64,000 nt of DNA from Thysanoteuthis rhombus. Its lineage: Eukaryota > Mollusca > Cephalopoda > Oegopsida > Thysanoteuthidae. Below are positions 54,958-64,000 of this stretch, in pieces. Within the stretch, counting starts at the first letter, position 1. Each line of letters begins with the position of its first letter. The stretch spans positions 10,718,314 through 10,782,313 of the forward strand of contig OY735209.1 in NCBI GenBank assembly GCA_963457665.1, written 5' to 3'. The notes under the pieces were generated by a model. That model was not told the DNA's origin. It was given only the letters and a program-made list of their open reading frames with translations, and ran no database searches. The translations under genes were made by a program, and so were the position numbers.

Positions 54958-55518
54958 GTAAGTACTTTTCAAACAATTTAATATGCTTAAATCTCTAGTA
55001 AATGATTGTAATATACATTTTGTTATTATAATACATATCGCTAATATTTGTATAAAACATAGCCAATTTCTTCTGTTGATAGAGATCGTACGTAAAATGT
55101 AAGGTAGATAACTCTATCTTCCTCTATAGTCGTTACTCGCTGGTGACAACTTGCAAGACCACTACACTAAGCTTAGATTGGCATAGTGTCATATATCCAC
55201 TGTACGAACGGTCAACAGGCCTTGCTCACTGATCATTACTAAATGGTGAGGCGTTTTATGATTTAACTTATCTCTTAAACCACTTTCTAGCGGGTGTAAT
55301 ATTTTAATCTTATTATTTGGATATGTATTTGAATGGGTTCGAAATTCGTTTTACCCTATATGAAATGCTAGTATTACATATAAAGGCTGGAGAAAAAATT
55401 GGATTCGTTTTAGCTTAATTTGAAAAAGTTTGTTGTTTTTTTTTCCAACATAAAACCGGATGAGGAAAAAAAAACAAGAACCGAAAGTTCTATGAGGCGT
55501 CCACTATAGAGTTTAATC
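54958..55518. other. Intergenic with SINE-A scraps
   Basis: At 55140-55265 GCTTAGATTGGCATAGTGTC and GATCATTACTAAATGGTGAG are short SINE-A-like pieces. No gene. Confidence 0.4.
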
Positions 55519-55790
55519 GCTATTATTACCAGATCAAATGAACTTGAGTAGAAGACAAGTTCAGGTAAGAAGCATATTATCAAGGAACATCTTTCTATAA
55601 AGATTAAAGTAAATTCGACTCAAAACAGCTTTGAAAATTGTTTTCAAAACGTAAAGTTTAAATGCCATTATCACCAGATCACGTGACTTTGAAGGGAAGA
55701 TTTTTTTATAAGTAAGAAGTATCTCGTTAAGGGACATCTTTCTATCAAGTTCCAAGCAAATCTGATATAAAACATTTGAGAAACAAAATG
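55519..55790 (+). repeat. Diverged tandem duplication, about 150 bp
   Basis: ACCAGATCAAATGAACTTGA ... GGTAAGAAGCATATTATCAA ... GGAACATCTTTCTAT recurs as ACCAGATCACGTGACTTTGA ... AGTAAGAAGTATCTCGTTAA ... GGGACATCTTTCTAT. Confidence 0.65.
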
Positions 55791-56548
55791 GCAACAGACA
55801 TACCGACCGACCAACGGACAGAAGACGACTCTGAAAATTCTGAAATGTTCAAGGGAGGTAACTCGCAATCTTACTTATATGCAAGGGAGGTAACTGATAA
55901 GTTGTTTTAGAAATACCGGTAAATTTTAATTGAACAAATGTATAGGAGACACAAAACCTAATAAAGTCGACACCAGAATAGCTTATCAACCATTGGGGGG
56001 GGGGGTAGTTTGCAGTTACTATTATTTATGCCTTTCTTGTTCATGAGCAGGGATTTTTCTTACTTTTCTGGAAAGAAGAGAGAATCATATTCATCTGTAG
56101 ATAATTATTAAGAATAACTTAATTTTGTCTCTAGTATGCCACAATAATTGATAAAGAAACGAATGATTGATTGAGTGAGTGCTTGAGCGAACCACTCTCG
56201 CATAAACTTCGCTTTTTCCATCTGCTTTAAAAGATATAAACTTTTCTAATCGCAACAGTCTGACCTACCCAACGTGTGACCTACCCACATCGTTTGGTAT
56301 CAAATAACCTTTAAAGGAATATGCCTACAATAGTAACGAATAAAATCAATGTTTACCGAAAAGTTGATTGTGAGAGTTGGTTTATTGTAGTAATTGCAAC
56401 TTGGAACAAAAACAAGAGAGACAGCAATATACACAATGTTTGGTGAAATTGAAGTTAGTGACAGTTCAGCTTAAAAGAGACTGCTCTTTGGTCGCGTATG
56501 AGCAGAAGCAGAAACTATATCAGTTTTGTAATTATTCTAACAGACAAC

Positions 56549-56595
<47 letters not shown>

Positions 56596-56751
56596 CATAA
56601 ATTGCATTATATTATATAGAAACTTATTTGAAATGATCTCCTGTCGTTACACGGTTAATACATCCCTCAATTTAGACAACGTAAACAAAATGAACAATTA
56701 AACAAAATCGGGCTGTGTGTGTGTTTGTGTGTGTGTTTGTGTGTGTGTGTG

Positions 56752-56827
<76 letters not shown>

Positions 56828-58469
56828 CGTTCCATCGTTTTAACGAAAATTGTCCACATTCAGTGATTTAGACCATTTAACCTGACCGAGACACAAAGTT
56901 AACATTGAAATTATATGAATCTGTGGTAGACCTGATGTTTTATTTGGAGATTAATGCACTTCTGTCCAAAAGTTGTCAAGGTTTTCAGAAACGTCAGTGG
57001 AAGATAGATCTCGTAAAGGATGGTTGATAGACATTGATTTTAACGGAGGACTTGTCTTGAATCTTTTCCGCTTTGTATGCGTCAGATGCTCACCGTAAGG
57101 TTCAACACAACCGATGAAACAACACATATGCACCTGTACCGCAACGGAAAAAGATAGCTAATTGTTTGGTCGAGGTTTGCAAAGAAAAAAAGGGGGAGGT
57201 AACTACTATAAGGGCTCTACATGATAAAATCATAGAGGGTCAATTATGCAGATAATTTAGAATAAACACGAAACTGATTTCATTTTATTCACAATAGTTC
57301 ATACTGTTAGAAAGAACAAACGAAATTTGAATAATATTTACGATTTAATCTTAACTATATATTCATCTCTGTGTTACAAATATGAAAAAGTGTTTGATTT
57401 TTTTTCCTAATTTCAAGTCCACCGTAACCTTTTGATAAAATACAGTTTTAGATGGTCAGGTTTTCTGCTTTCGCTCCTTCCGTAATTTGGAGTTACCTCC
57501 CTTTTTCTTTGCGAACCCCGTCCGAACAATTACACAAAGATACAAATTAGACAAACGAATACCTGACGAACTCAGTGATCGAGTCAAACCGTGAAAAACG
57601 CATGAACCTTCTTTTTTTTTTTTCTTTTTTTTTTGGTTATCCAATACAGAGGGAGCTGCTTATCTATGATCAATTTGAGACAGAGTCTTTTATATAACAA
57701 TAACCGGCTGATAACGATAAGCAAATGATTTGAATATTCGAACAATCCATTGTTGTAAATTTGAATTCATCGTTATGTTATTAGATTTATTGTTATAAAC
57801 AACTATATTTCATAAAATTTTATGGGGAGTTTAGAGAAATATATGATAATAGTTACTACACCTTAAATAAGGTATTTCGGACCGACTGGTTTTGATATCA
57901 ATAATCGTTTGACAATCGTTATCTGTGATTATAATAAGTGGCTTCTTTTGTATATCTTCATACTTTTTAATTCGTTCATTTCTCTGAAGTTTCTTGTAAA
58001 AAAAATCAATAACAAAATTATTTTTTAAAAGCCCACTGACGTGGAATGATTTATTGAAGACAGTCTCCAAGTGAAAAAAATTGTGTTATCAACGTAATGA
58101 TTCTTGGTATCCAGTATGTCAACCCCTCTTTAATTCTTTTATCAATCGAAACTGGCCTTCAATTGGTAGATTAAGAAAGCCTGAAAAATAGAGAAAGAAA
58201 AGAAGAATTGTTTTGTTTTTTATAGACAGGTTATTGAAATCTAAATCATTTCGTTGAGGCATACGATTATCTTATTTTCAATTTTTTTTCCCATTCTAAA
58301 GGTTCATTTTTGAAAGGGACCGGAGTCTATGGTGTATGACCAGCCATAATTTTCCATCCGTCTTACGATACTATGGCTTCGAAGTATTTCTGACACTTCT
58401 CTTTAGTGTTATCAATTTAGATAGTTTATACCTGAATTTAGATGATTGTAAAGTCAAAGGAGATGATTT
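55791..58469. other. Intergenic with long (GT)n arrays
   Basis: (GT)n at 56551-56592 and 56716-56826. Frames at 57456-58070 (-) are short and compositional. No gene recognised. Confidence 0.5.
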
Positions 58470-58562
58470 AATGGAATAATAAGAAAGATCTACAACTGAA
58501 TCACTGTGGCCCCACAAATATCCTGCTGGACCAACCAGCCAAGTGGGCTACAGTCTATCTGC

Positions 58563-58640
<78 letters not shown>

Positions 58641-58730
58641 CATTTCGGGGGCTACAACCTTGATTAATTGCATGTGTACACCACAACATACCATCTAAAA
58701 ACCTTTTTGTGATTTTTTGGTTCTCTGAGG
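58470..58730 (-). repeat. CA-core dispersed repeat, minus copy
   Basis: Minus strand: a GGTTGTAGCCCCCGAAATGT lead, (CA)n core (58565-58639), then GACTGTAGCCCACTTGGCTG, GTTGGTCCAGCAGG and GGGGCCACAGTGATTCAG. Confidence 0.7.
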
Positions 58731-58896
58731 TCATTTTGGAACCAACAATGCCCTCATCTTGCGCAGGTAATTTTCAGATAACTTTTGAACTATTTTTTTT
58801 CTATATGATTATATATAAATTTGTAGGTTGTCAGTTCTGTTTCACACGCAGACTCTGGAGATACATTTATGCATTGTACCTGTATGTATATGATTT

Positions 58897-58902
58897 TTAT
58901 TG
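58897..58902 (-). terminator. Polyadenylation signal of the receptor gene
   Basis: AATAAA on the minus strand, about 115 nt after the stop at 59019-59021. Placed by position only. Confidence 0.4.
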
Positions 58903-59018
58903 TCTTTTAAAACGTTATTTTATCACAGTTTACTTACATACATCGGATGCAAATGAGCGTAAGTTTAGTATTAAACATCCTGGGAGACTGATCAAATAGA
59001 AAGTAAAGATGGATAAAG

Positions 59019-59177
59019 TCAGAAGTTCTTACCATAACTAATGGCGGCAACGTCTTCATATACGCGACCAACGAAATACTTGATTGGAAAATTCGTTCTT
59101 GGAAGATGGAAAGCTATAATTTTGAAGAAAATAATGTTAAACATGAGAATTGAAAGTAGCAACGTAAAAGCCATTTT
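59019..59177 (-). CDS. Gustatory-receptor-like gene, exon 3 (TM7, C-terminus)
   Basis: The acceptor AGCTTGAACAG precedes 52 codons and a stop. KMAFTLLLSILMFNIIFFKI forms the seventh membrane segment (residues about 340-361). Joined to the EFKID end of exon 2, it gives the F-x-I-D-x-x-x-hydrophobic pattern that precedes TM7 in insect-type gustatory receptors, though the usual TYxxxxxQF is changed to FNIIFFKI. A 30-residue tail follows, longer than usual for the family. A donor-like TATG|GTAAGA lies just before the stop; splicing it to an acceptor near 58992 would give an alternative end VSQDV. The 122-codon plus-strand frame here is a shadow. Confidence 0.55.
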   Translation of the reverse strand, partial: KMAFTLLLSILMFNIIFFKIIAFHLPRTNFPIKYFVGRVYEDVAAISYGKNF

Positions 59178-60123
59178 CTGTTCAAGCTGTCTTTTATCGG
59201 TCTTTTCATTCCTTATTCCTGCGTATCAATCAGAAATACAAAGAGAGAAAATGTTTTTTTATGTTGCTAATATCGTTTTAGCTTGCCCGTTGCTATTTCT
59301 CTCTACCAACTTGTTCATATCCTACTTCCGATATTTAAAAAGGCGGTGTGAACATGATACTTCAAATTCGAAAAATATAGCTTTTGCTCTTCAAGATCAG
59401 CTGATATAGCCAGAGTTGATGCAAGCAATGTGATTATATATATATATATATATATTACAAGGAATTTATCAACCCATACAATGTATGCTACCTTGACTCA
59501 GTTGGTTACGATCTTCATTTAATCATATTGCTGCACATACTAGTCTTACTTCTCACCGATAATCACCGCCATGACTTACACCCATTTTGTCTACATCAGC
59601 TAATCTTTCCTTAAAAAACAAAAGCTATATTTTTCGAATTAGAAGTATCATATTTACAACGTTTTGTTAAGTATAAAAACAAGTTTTCAACAAAAATTAC
59701 TCCAGAGTTATTGTTTACCAAATGATTTTTAAATGAAAATTTTCTACAATCTTCCTTCTCATCAATAACACAAAGATTATTACCATGAAAATAATATGGT
59801 TACTAGTTTCGGGAATTTCATCGATATGTTGTCGCTTTTGTTGTCAACAGTCCAATCACTTTAATGCACGTCTACTATCACTTCAAGGGCGAAAAAAAAC
59901 GAATGAAAATCAATAAAAAGACTGAAACTTATTAATCTTTTTATGTTAAGTGTAAATTGATTGTCCTATACAAACAAAATGAGCGTAAAAAAAACGATGA
60001 AAAGAGAAACAAGCAAAATCCCCTTGTGCTACTTCAGTGTTACGCTTTTGACTGCAGGGACCGGGACTTGGGTGATGACGTCACCAATTTGCCACCCCAT
60101 TATGGAAGGAAATACATACTCAC
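59178..60123 (-). other. Intron 2 of receptor gene, with repeats
   Basis: 946 bp. Contains an imperfect 62-bp inverted repeat (59352-59413 and 59591-59652; shared core TTCGAAAAATATAGCTTTTG), with (TA)n at 59434-59456 in its loop, and copy 2 of repeat F at 59755-59860. Confidence 0.55.
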
Positions 60124-60192
60124 ATCAATTTTGAATTCCTCAGGAATACGATCCAGTTCGATACTAATCAAATGAAATTTGCATCCATTTTT
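60124..60192 (-). CDS. Gustatory-receptor-like gene, exon 2
   Basis: 69 bp between acceptor GTTTTATTGCAG and donor GAT|GTGAGT, phase 0 at both ends. It encodes 23 residues (KNGCKFHLIS, IELDRIPEEFKID), the intracellular-loop-3 to pre-TM7 segment. A small phase-0 exon here is what gustatory-receptor-like genes typically show. The overlapping plus-strand open frame is a shadow. Confidence 0.65.
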
Positions 60193-62207
60193 CTGCAATA
60201 AAAACGACGTTGATTAATTTCAAGCTGTCGATATTCAGTTCAGCTGTTAACAGGTCGGCCTAAATTCCAGATGAAAATGGGTTCAGAATTTGGTAAACAG
60301 GACTTTGTGCTTCCTCGGTGATCATTTGATCTGTATACTCAATAAAACACCGACATCTGCCAGATGCAATGATCAACATAATGGCCAGATCAAAAGACCT
60401 GATCGTATATCAGGATATAATACTTATATGACCGTTTGTCACGAAGATGGCTTCTACGCTCTGGTTTGGAACGAGTTTCTCTCTTTCGTTACAGAACACA
60501 AAATTCACAAATGGTTACCAACTTGAAGACCACAAAACGCACGTTTTACCAACTTACTCTCTAATACCTAATGGCTCCTCCCCCGCTTATTAATTTTGGG
60601 GAAATTTTTCCAACCCCAAGCCCTTATTAGGACCCCACGCCCATCAATTATTTTTTGGAGAATCTACCTCAGCTCTGTCCTCCTTAGTTGTTGGCTGGGA
60701 CAGCGGAGACAACCTCAAATTCGTCAAAATGTTCCTATCAGACGACAACTATAATAAACAATATAAGGGGGAGAACCTGGTGAAACTAATTGCTTGATTT
60801 TTCATTGAAAACAAAAAAATTTTTTGCTCCTGTCAATTCCCTACGTTTTGGGTTTTTTTTAATTTTTGATTATACACCAACCCTACGAGAAATCTTTCTC
60901 TGACGACCTTGTTTTGTTCAGATCCTACTAAATTATGTCAATGCCCATACAGTTGACTGTCTTACTATTGTAACAACAACAAGAATAAACCTCACAAAAT
61001 TTAGGGAAATAAAAATCAACATTCCCCTATCGTGATTTGGAACCATGACCAAATAATTGGTAGTTGTGCTTCTTACCGACTGAACTAAATTCAAAAGTTT
61101 TACATGTCTACCAAAATTTATGCTAGAAATATGCAAGGGCTTATTTAATTCTAATGAATAGATACATCTATAAGAAAAAAAAAATTAACTCTTCCCTACC
61201 GTATTTTGAAATCACATCCAACTGATTGGTAGACTGGTGTCTCACCGACTGAGCTCAACTGACAAGTCTTTCATTATAACAAAATGTATCTTACAGATAT
61301 ATTCCATTCTAATAAATAAATACCTTATTTCTAAAGAAATATGTTCTTATAATTTTGTATCTATTTGTATATACAATACGAAAGCTGCAATAACCATCTT
61401 CAGTTGGAACAGAAGTGGAGGTGGGGCTTGACCCTTAACTTGTATTTCATTTTAAAGAAAGACACTTGCATTTATGCTTGTATTAGACATACATGAATAA
61501 GCAATCATACTTGATACATACCCGTGACGGAAGACATACGAGGATGGATCAGTAAGTCTGCAACCTGACACGTAGTTAATTACTAAGTTTTTTGGTGAGT
61601 ATGTGCACTCACACACACACACATACGCACGCACGCACACTTACATACATTGAGCGCTTGTATACGAGATATCATCTGACGTGGGCAGAGAAAAAAGAAC
61701 AATCTAACCCCATGAATTGAATAGAGGGTTCGATTCGAAAGTCCAAGAAGGTTACAATTGTCACTGCCCTTTGCGTCCAAACAAACACATCATTATCTAC
61801 AAAACCCCTAAGACATAGTCTAAAGCTCCAGGTACAGGGTTGAGAGAAAATTTCTTCTTCACTTTGGTGACCAAACCAGTGAAGAGACTATTCCCTCAAT
61901 ATCAATCAATACATTCGAAAATGATCTATTAGGAGATTTATTAGAAGACTCTAAGGTTAAAACATCAATATTCGAATTAACACTGTTCCAAACTGAGCGA
62001 GACTGATCGGTGAACCACATAAGGATTCATGGTGCCATCCAGCCGTTACTGAAACATATTTAAAGGTATTAAAGGTATCAAAGGTTACCGATTACGAAAT
62101 ACACCCGAAGAAAGCCGGTGGAAACAACGATCAAAACGTTTCTTGTAAATATGACAATCAAGATGAGGACACAGGTCCGGGTAAATCAGTGTTTAATATC
62201 TACTTAC
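60193..62207 (-). other. Intron 1 of receptor gene, with SINEs
   Basis: 2015 bp starting GTAAGT. Contains two SINE-B copies in minus orientation (60930-61110 and 61170-61300; minus reads TTCAGTCGGTAAGAAG and CTCAGTCGGTGAGACACCAG), a CA-rich run at 61608-61640, and a degenerate hammerhead-like copy at 62090-62165 (GAAGAAAGCCGG, AAACGTTTCTTG, CAATCAAGATGAGGACAC). No further exon was identified. Confidence 0.6.
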
Positions 62208-63152
62208 ATTGTCAACTAACTTTTCTAGGGCGACGATTACTGCAATCATTGCACAGATTCCCAGAATTACCAAAATTCCAAGCTCGCAAATCTCGAAGAT
62301 GTCGATGTGATGACGATATGAAGCAGTAATATATATGACACCTCCAAGGGTTAGAGTCAGAACTGGAATTATCAAATTTGCGTTGTTATCCAATTTGTCC
62401 ATGAGAACAATGAAATCGCTGTATTCGTAGCATAACGACCGGATATAATGGCCAAGGCTTTCGCCATTCATCCCTGTGAGGTCCTTCACGGATTCGCAAA
62501 TCTTCTTAATAATACTCACACTCTCAAAACAGATCCCGATCAGCAAAAACAAAACGGCGATTTGTTGAGTTATCGCCTGGACAATCAAAATATGAAGGCT
62601 TAGCTTTAAAAAAATGTAACATCGACTCTCCCAATGAGACGACACCGCGATAGCGATACCGGACACAAACAGGGCGAAGATGATGGCGATCGGACAGGCT
62701 AAAATAAAAATTGGCCAACAGAAGGTGAAATGAAAACCTTTCGATTGGTCATCTGTTTCGGAATGTTCGGACTGAGAACGCAGCAAATGGTCAGACAATA
62801 CGCGGAAATATTTTCTCAGGCAAATGTACGTTATCAGACGACCCAAGGCAAACCCTAAACACAGCATTAATGTAATGAGCGATAAAATCAAACCTTGCTT
62901 TATGGGGAATATAAAAAGTATGAATAAGCAGAATATGGTTATGGAAACATGAGACAGAACATTAAATATGAACAGTATTTTAAAGAGAAAGTGGTGACAT
63001 GTTTTGCTTGTATTTTCAGTCTTCGGAATATTGAAGTCGTAAAGACCCGCAATTTTTAGCCAGAGAAAGTAGGCTATCAATAATTCCGTGCTTTTTGCAG
63101 TCGACTTGAATGATTCCATTTTGGGGGTTGGTAAAATTTTGTTTCGGTGCAT
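62208..63152 (-). CDS. Gustatory-receptor-like 7TM chemoreceptor, exon 1
   Basis: Encodes residues 1-315 of a predicted 390-residue membrane receptor. The insect-type gustatory receptor superfamily forms ligand-gated ion channels with an intracellular N-terminus; related GRL proteins occur in many invertebrates, where their ligands are mostly unknown. Visible here: a cytosolic N-terminus with the family-like LWLKIAGLYDF motif (31-40), then TM1 about 55-84, TM2 86-112, TM3 141-171, TM4 179-215, a long loop with YEYSDFIVLMDKLDNN (243-257), TM5 258-278 and TM6 287-310. The loop and TM5 match the family's L..ly..ll.lv..ln..f...ll pattern. The first ATG (63152) was used; a second in-frame ATG lies at 63119. 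The exon ends GACAAT|GTAAGT in phase 0, and exons 2 and 3 complete TM7. A rhodopsin-type GPCR is unlikely: no DRY or NPxxY motif. No promoter element was identified. Confidence 0.75.
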
Positions 63153-63600
63153 TTTTCTTCTTGTTATTATATTTTTTTAAATCTTGCACTTGTCCTCGAG
63201 ATGTCGTGGTTAGTTAGAGACGAAATTTTATTCCGCCAGTCGCTTTTTATTCTCCTTTGTTTTACTTTATTCAATTTATCATAATCCACTTCAGGCTTGC
63301 TAGGCAAATCTAAGCTTGACCTGAGTCCCTTTCTTCATGCATGTCGGTAACACGCCCCCTACTTGGTATGTTGTCTATCTCTCGCAGCGCTGGACGAGGT
63401 GATTGACTTTTCCCGGTTTGAATTCAGGGTTGACCGTTTTGTAGATTGGTTGCGAACCGATGCTAAAGAGCCCAGTCTACCCTGCTTGTTTTTATTTTTT
63501 AACTTTTTTAAATGTTTTTAACAAATACTCCTTGTTGTAGTACTTCGTAAATTTTGAATTTTTAATTTAATCACTGGGGTATTTTGTGTGACGTCATATC
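63153..63600. other. Upstream region of receptor gene
   Basis: AT-rich. No TATA box or initiator can be assigned with confidence, and no other gene is seen. Confidence 0.35.
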
Positions 63601-64000
63601 GGCGAGAAATCTTGTCAGATGTTCAAGAACAATCGTTGCTCCCGCTGCTTTTATCATCATCTATAATTTGCCATGTTTCACAACCCAATTCATTGCCTAG
63701 GTAAGAAGGTTCCGGGCACAAAAATTTCGGAAGATATCTTGTCAGCCATTCCTGAACAATTGTTGTTTTTACAGTGTTCATCCCAACGAATTGTCTTGAA
63801 TAATTATCCGAGTTGATATCAGAGCAAGATAATATAGAAACAAAGGGGCTTCTGACCAGAGATCTCATCGGTCGCTCAGTAACAATCATTGCTTTCATTG
63901 ACTTTATCACCGTCTACAGATTGTCTTGAATCATTGATTCATTGCCTACCAACATCTACGAATTATCTTCAATCATTGTCAGAATCAGTGTCAAAGCAAG
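63601..64000 (-). repeat. 126-bp tandem array reaching the right edge
   Basis: AACAATCGTTGCT (63628), AACAATTGTTGTT (63755) and AACAATCATTGCT (63881) mark three units of 126-127 bp, each preceded by ATCTTGTCAG or ATCTCATCGG. Inside them TTGTCTTGAAT recurs. The period equals 42 codons, and minus-strand pieces repeat as NDCS..SDKIS, NNCSGMADKIS and NDCYRATDEIS, with stops and frame changes. The array continues past the window. Confidence 0.6.

Noticed and set aside
59041..59409. 122-codon plus-strand frame with two hydrophobic stretches
   Set aside because: The minus strand gives a better explanation: an acceptor, TM7 sequence in phase with two other exons, and a stop. The plus frame lacks splice signals and ends in the intron 2 inverted repeat.
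62208..63152. Rhodopsin-type GPCR
   Set aside because: No DRY or NPxxY motif, the N-terminal LWLKIAGLYDF and phase-0 C-terminal introns fit gustatory-receptor-like proteins, and the loop lengths do not fit class A GPCRs.
63623..63910. 95-codon minus-strand frame as a gene
   Set aside because: Falls in the 126-bp tandem array, and the repeating peptide pieces change frame, so no single intact product is supported.

Overview
The window reads as nuclear DNA from an invertebrate animal. Most long open frames are microsatellite artefacts, the believable coding pieces are short exons with consensus splice sites, and the rest is interspersed repeats: tRNA-derived SINEs, LINE tails, Tc1, hAT and pogo relics, foldback MITEs and long (TA)n, (CA)n, (CT)n and (GATA)n arrays. 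The repeat style (many unrelated tRNA-derived SINEs, repeat families built around a CA or CT microsatellite, and a gustatory-receptor-like gene) suggests a lophotrochozoan, perhaps a mollusc. This is inference; no sequence here names the species. There is no sign of prokaryotic, organellar or rRNA sequence.

Three places look like real protein-coding sequence, all on the minus strand. (1) A gustatory-receptor-like 7TM gene can be assembled from three exons (63152-62208, 60192-60124, 59177-59019). All junctions are phase 0 with good donors and acceptors, giving a 390-residue protein with the family's typical intron pattern near the C-terminus. (2) A first coding exon (23962-23798) encodes the start of a PDZ domain ending at a perfect donor; the rest of that gene was not found and probably lies beyond the left edge or behind a long intron. 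(3) A 95-bp exon candidate lies at 26933-26839. Weaker micro-exon candidates sit at 53.2-55.0 kb on the plus strand.

Layout: 0-19 kb is repeat-rich intergenic DNA with a Tc1 pseudogene (3.8-4.5 kb), a SINE dimer (6.2 kb), a hAT-type MITE (11.5-11.9 kb) and a TGACGTCA palindrome (15.2 kb). 19.3-20.1 kb is a compound GATA satellite. 22-31 kb holds the PDZ exon, three related LINE tails or repeats, a hairpin locus (28.0 kb), two hammerhead-like motifs head to head (29.6-29.8 kb) and a pogo relic. 34.0-36.6 kb holds a foldback MITE and a 45-bp coding-length minisatellite of 32 units between two diverged copies of the same flank. 37.1-39.2 kb holds a LINE 3' end and a 70-bp tandem array. 41-53 kb is dense in SINE concatemers, including a 273-bp-arm inverted repeat (47.8-48.7 kb), an inverted pair of 21-bp arrays (51.4-52.0 kb) and a LINE with an inverted 5' segment (52.4-52.7 kb). 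59-63.2 kb is the receptor gene, and the right edge begins a 126-bp tandem array.

No multi-gene pathway is visible. The genes are isolated, and what ties the window together is the network of repeat families, whose copies are cross-referenced below. Family names such as SINE-A are mine. All homology calls were made by eye.
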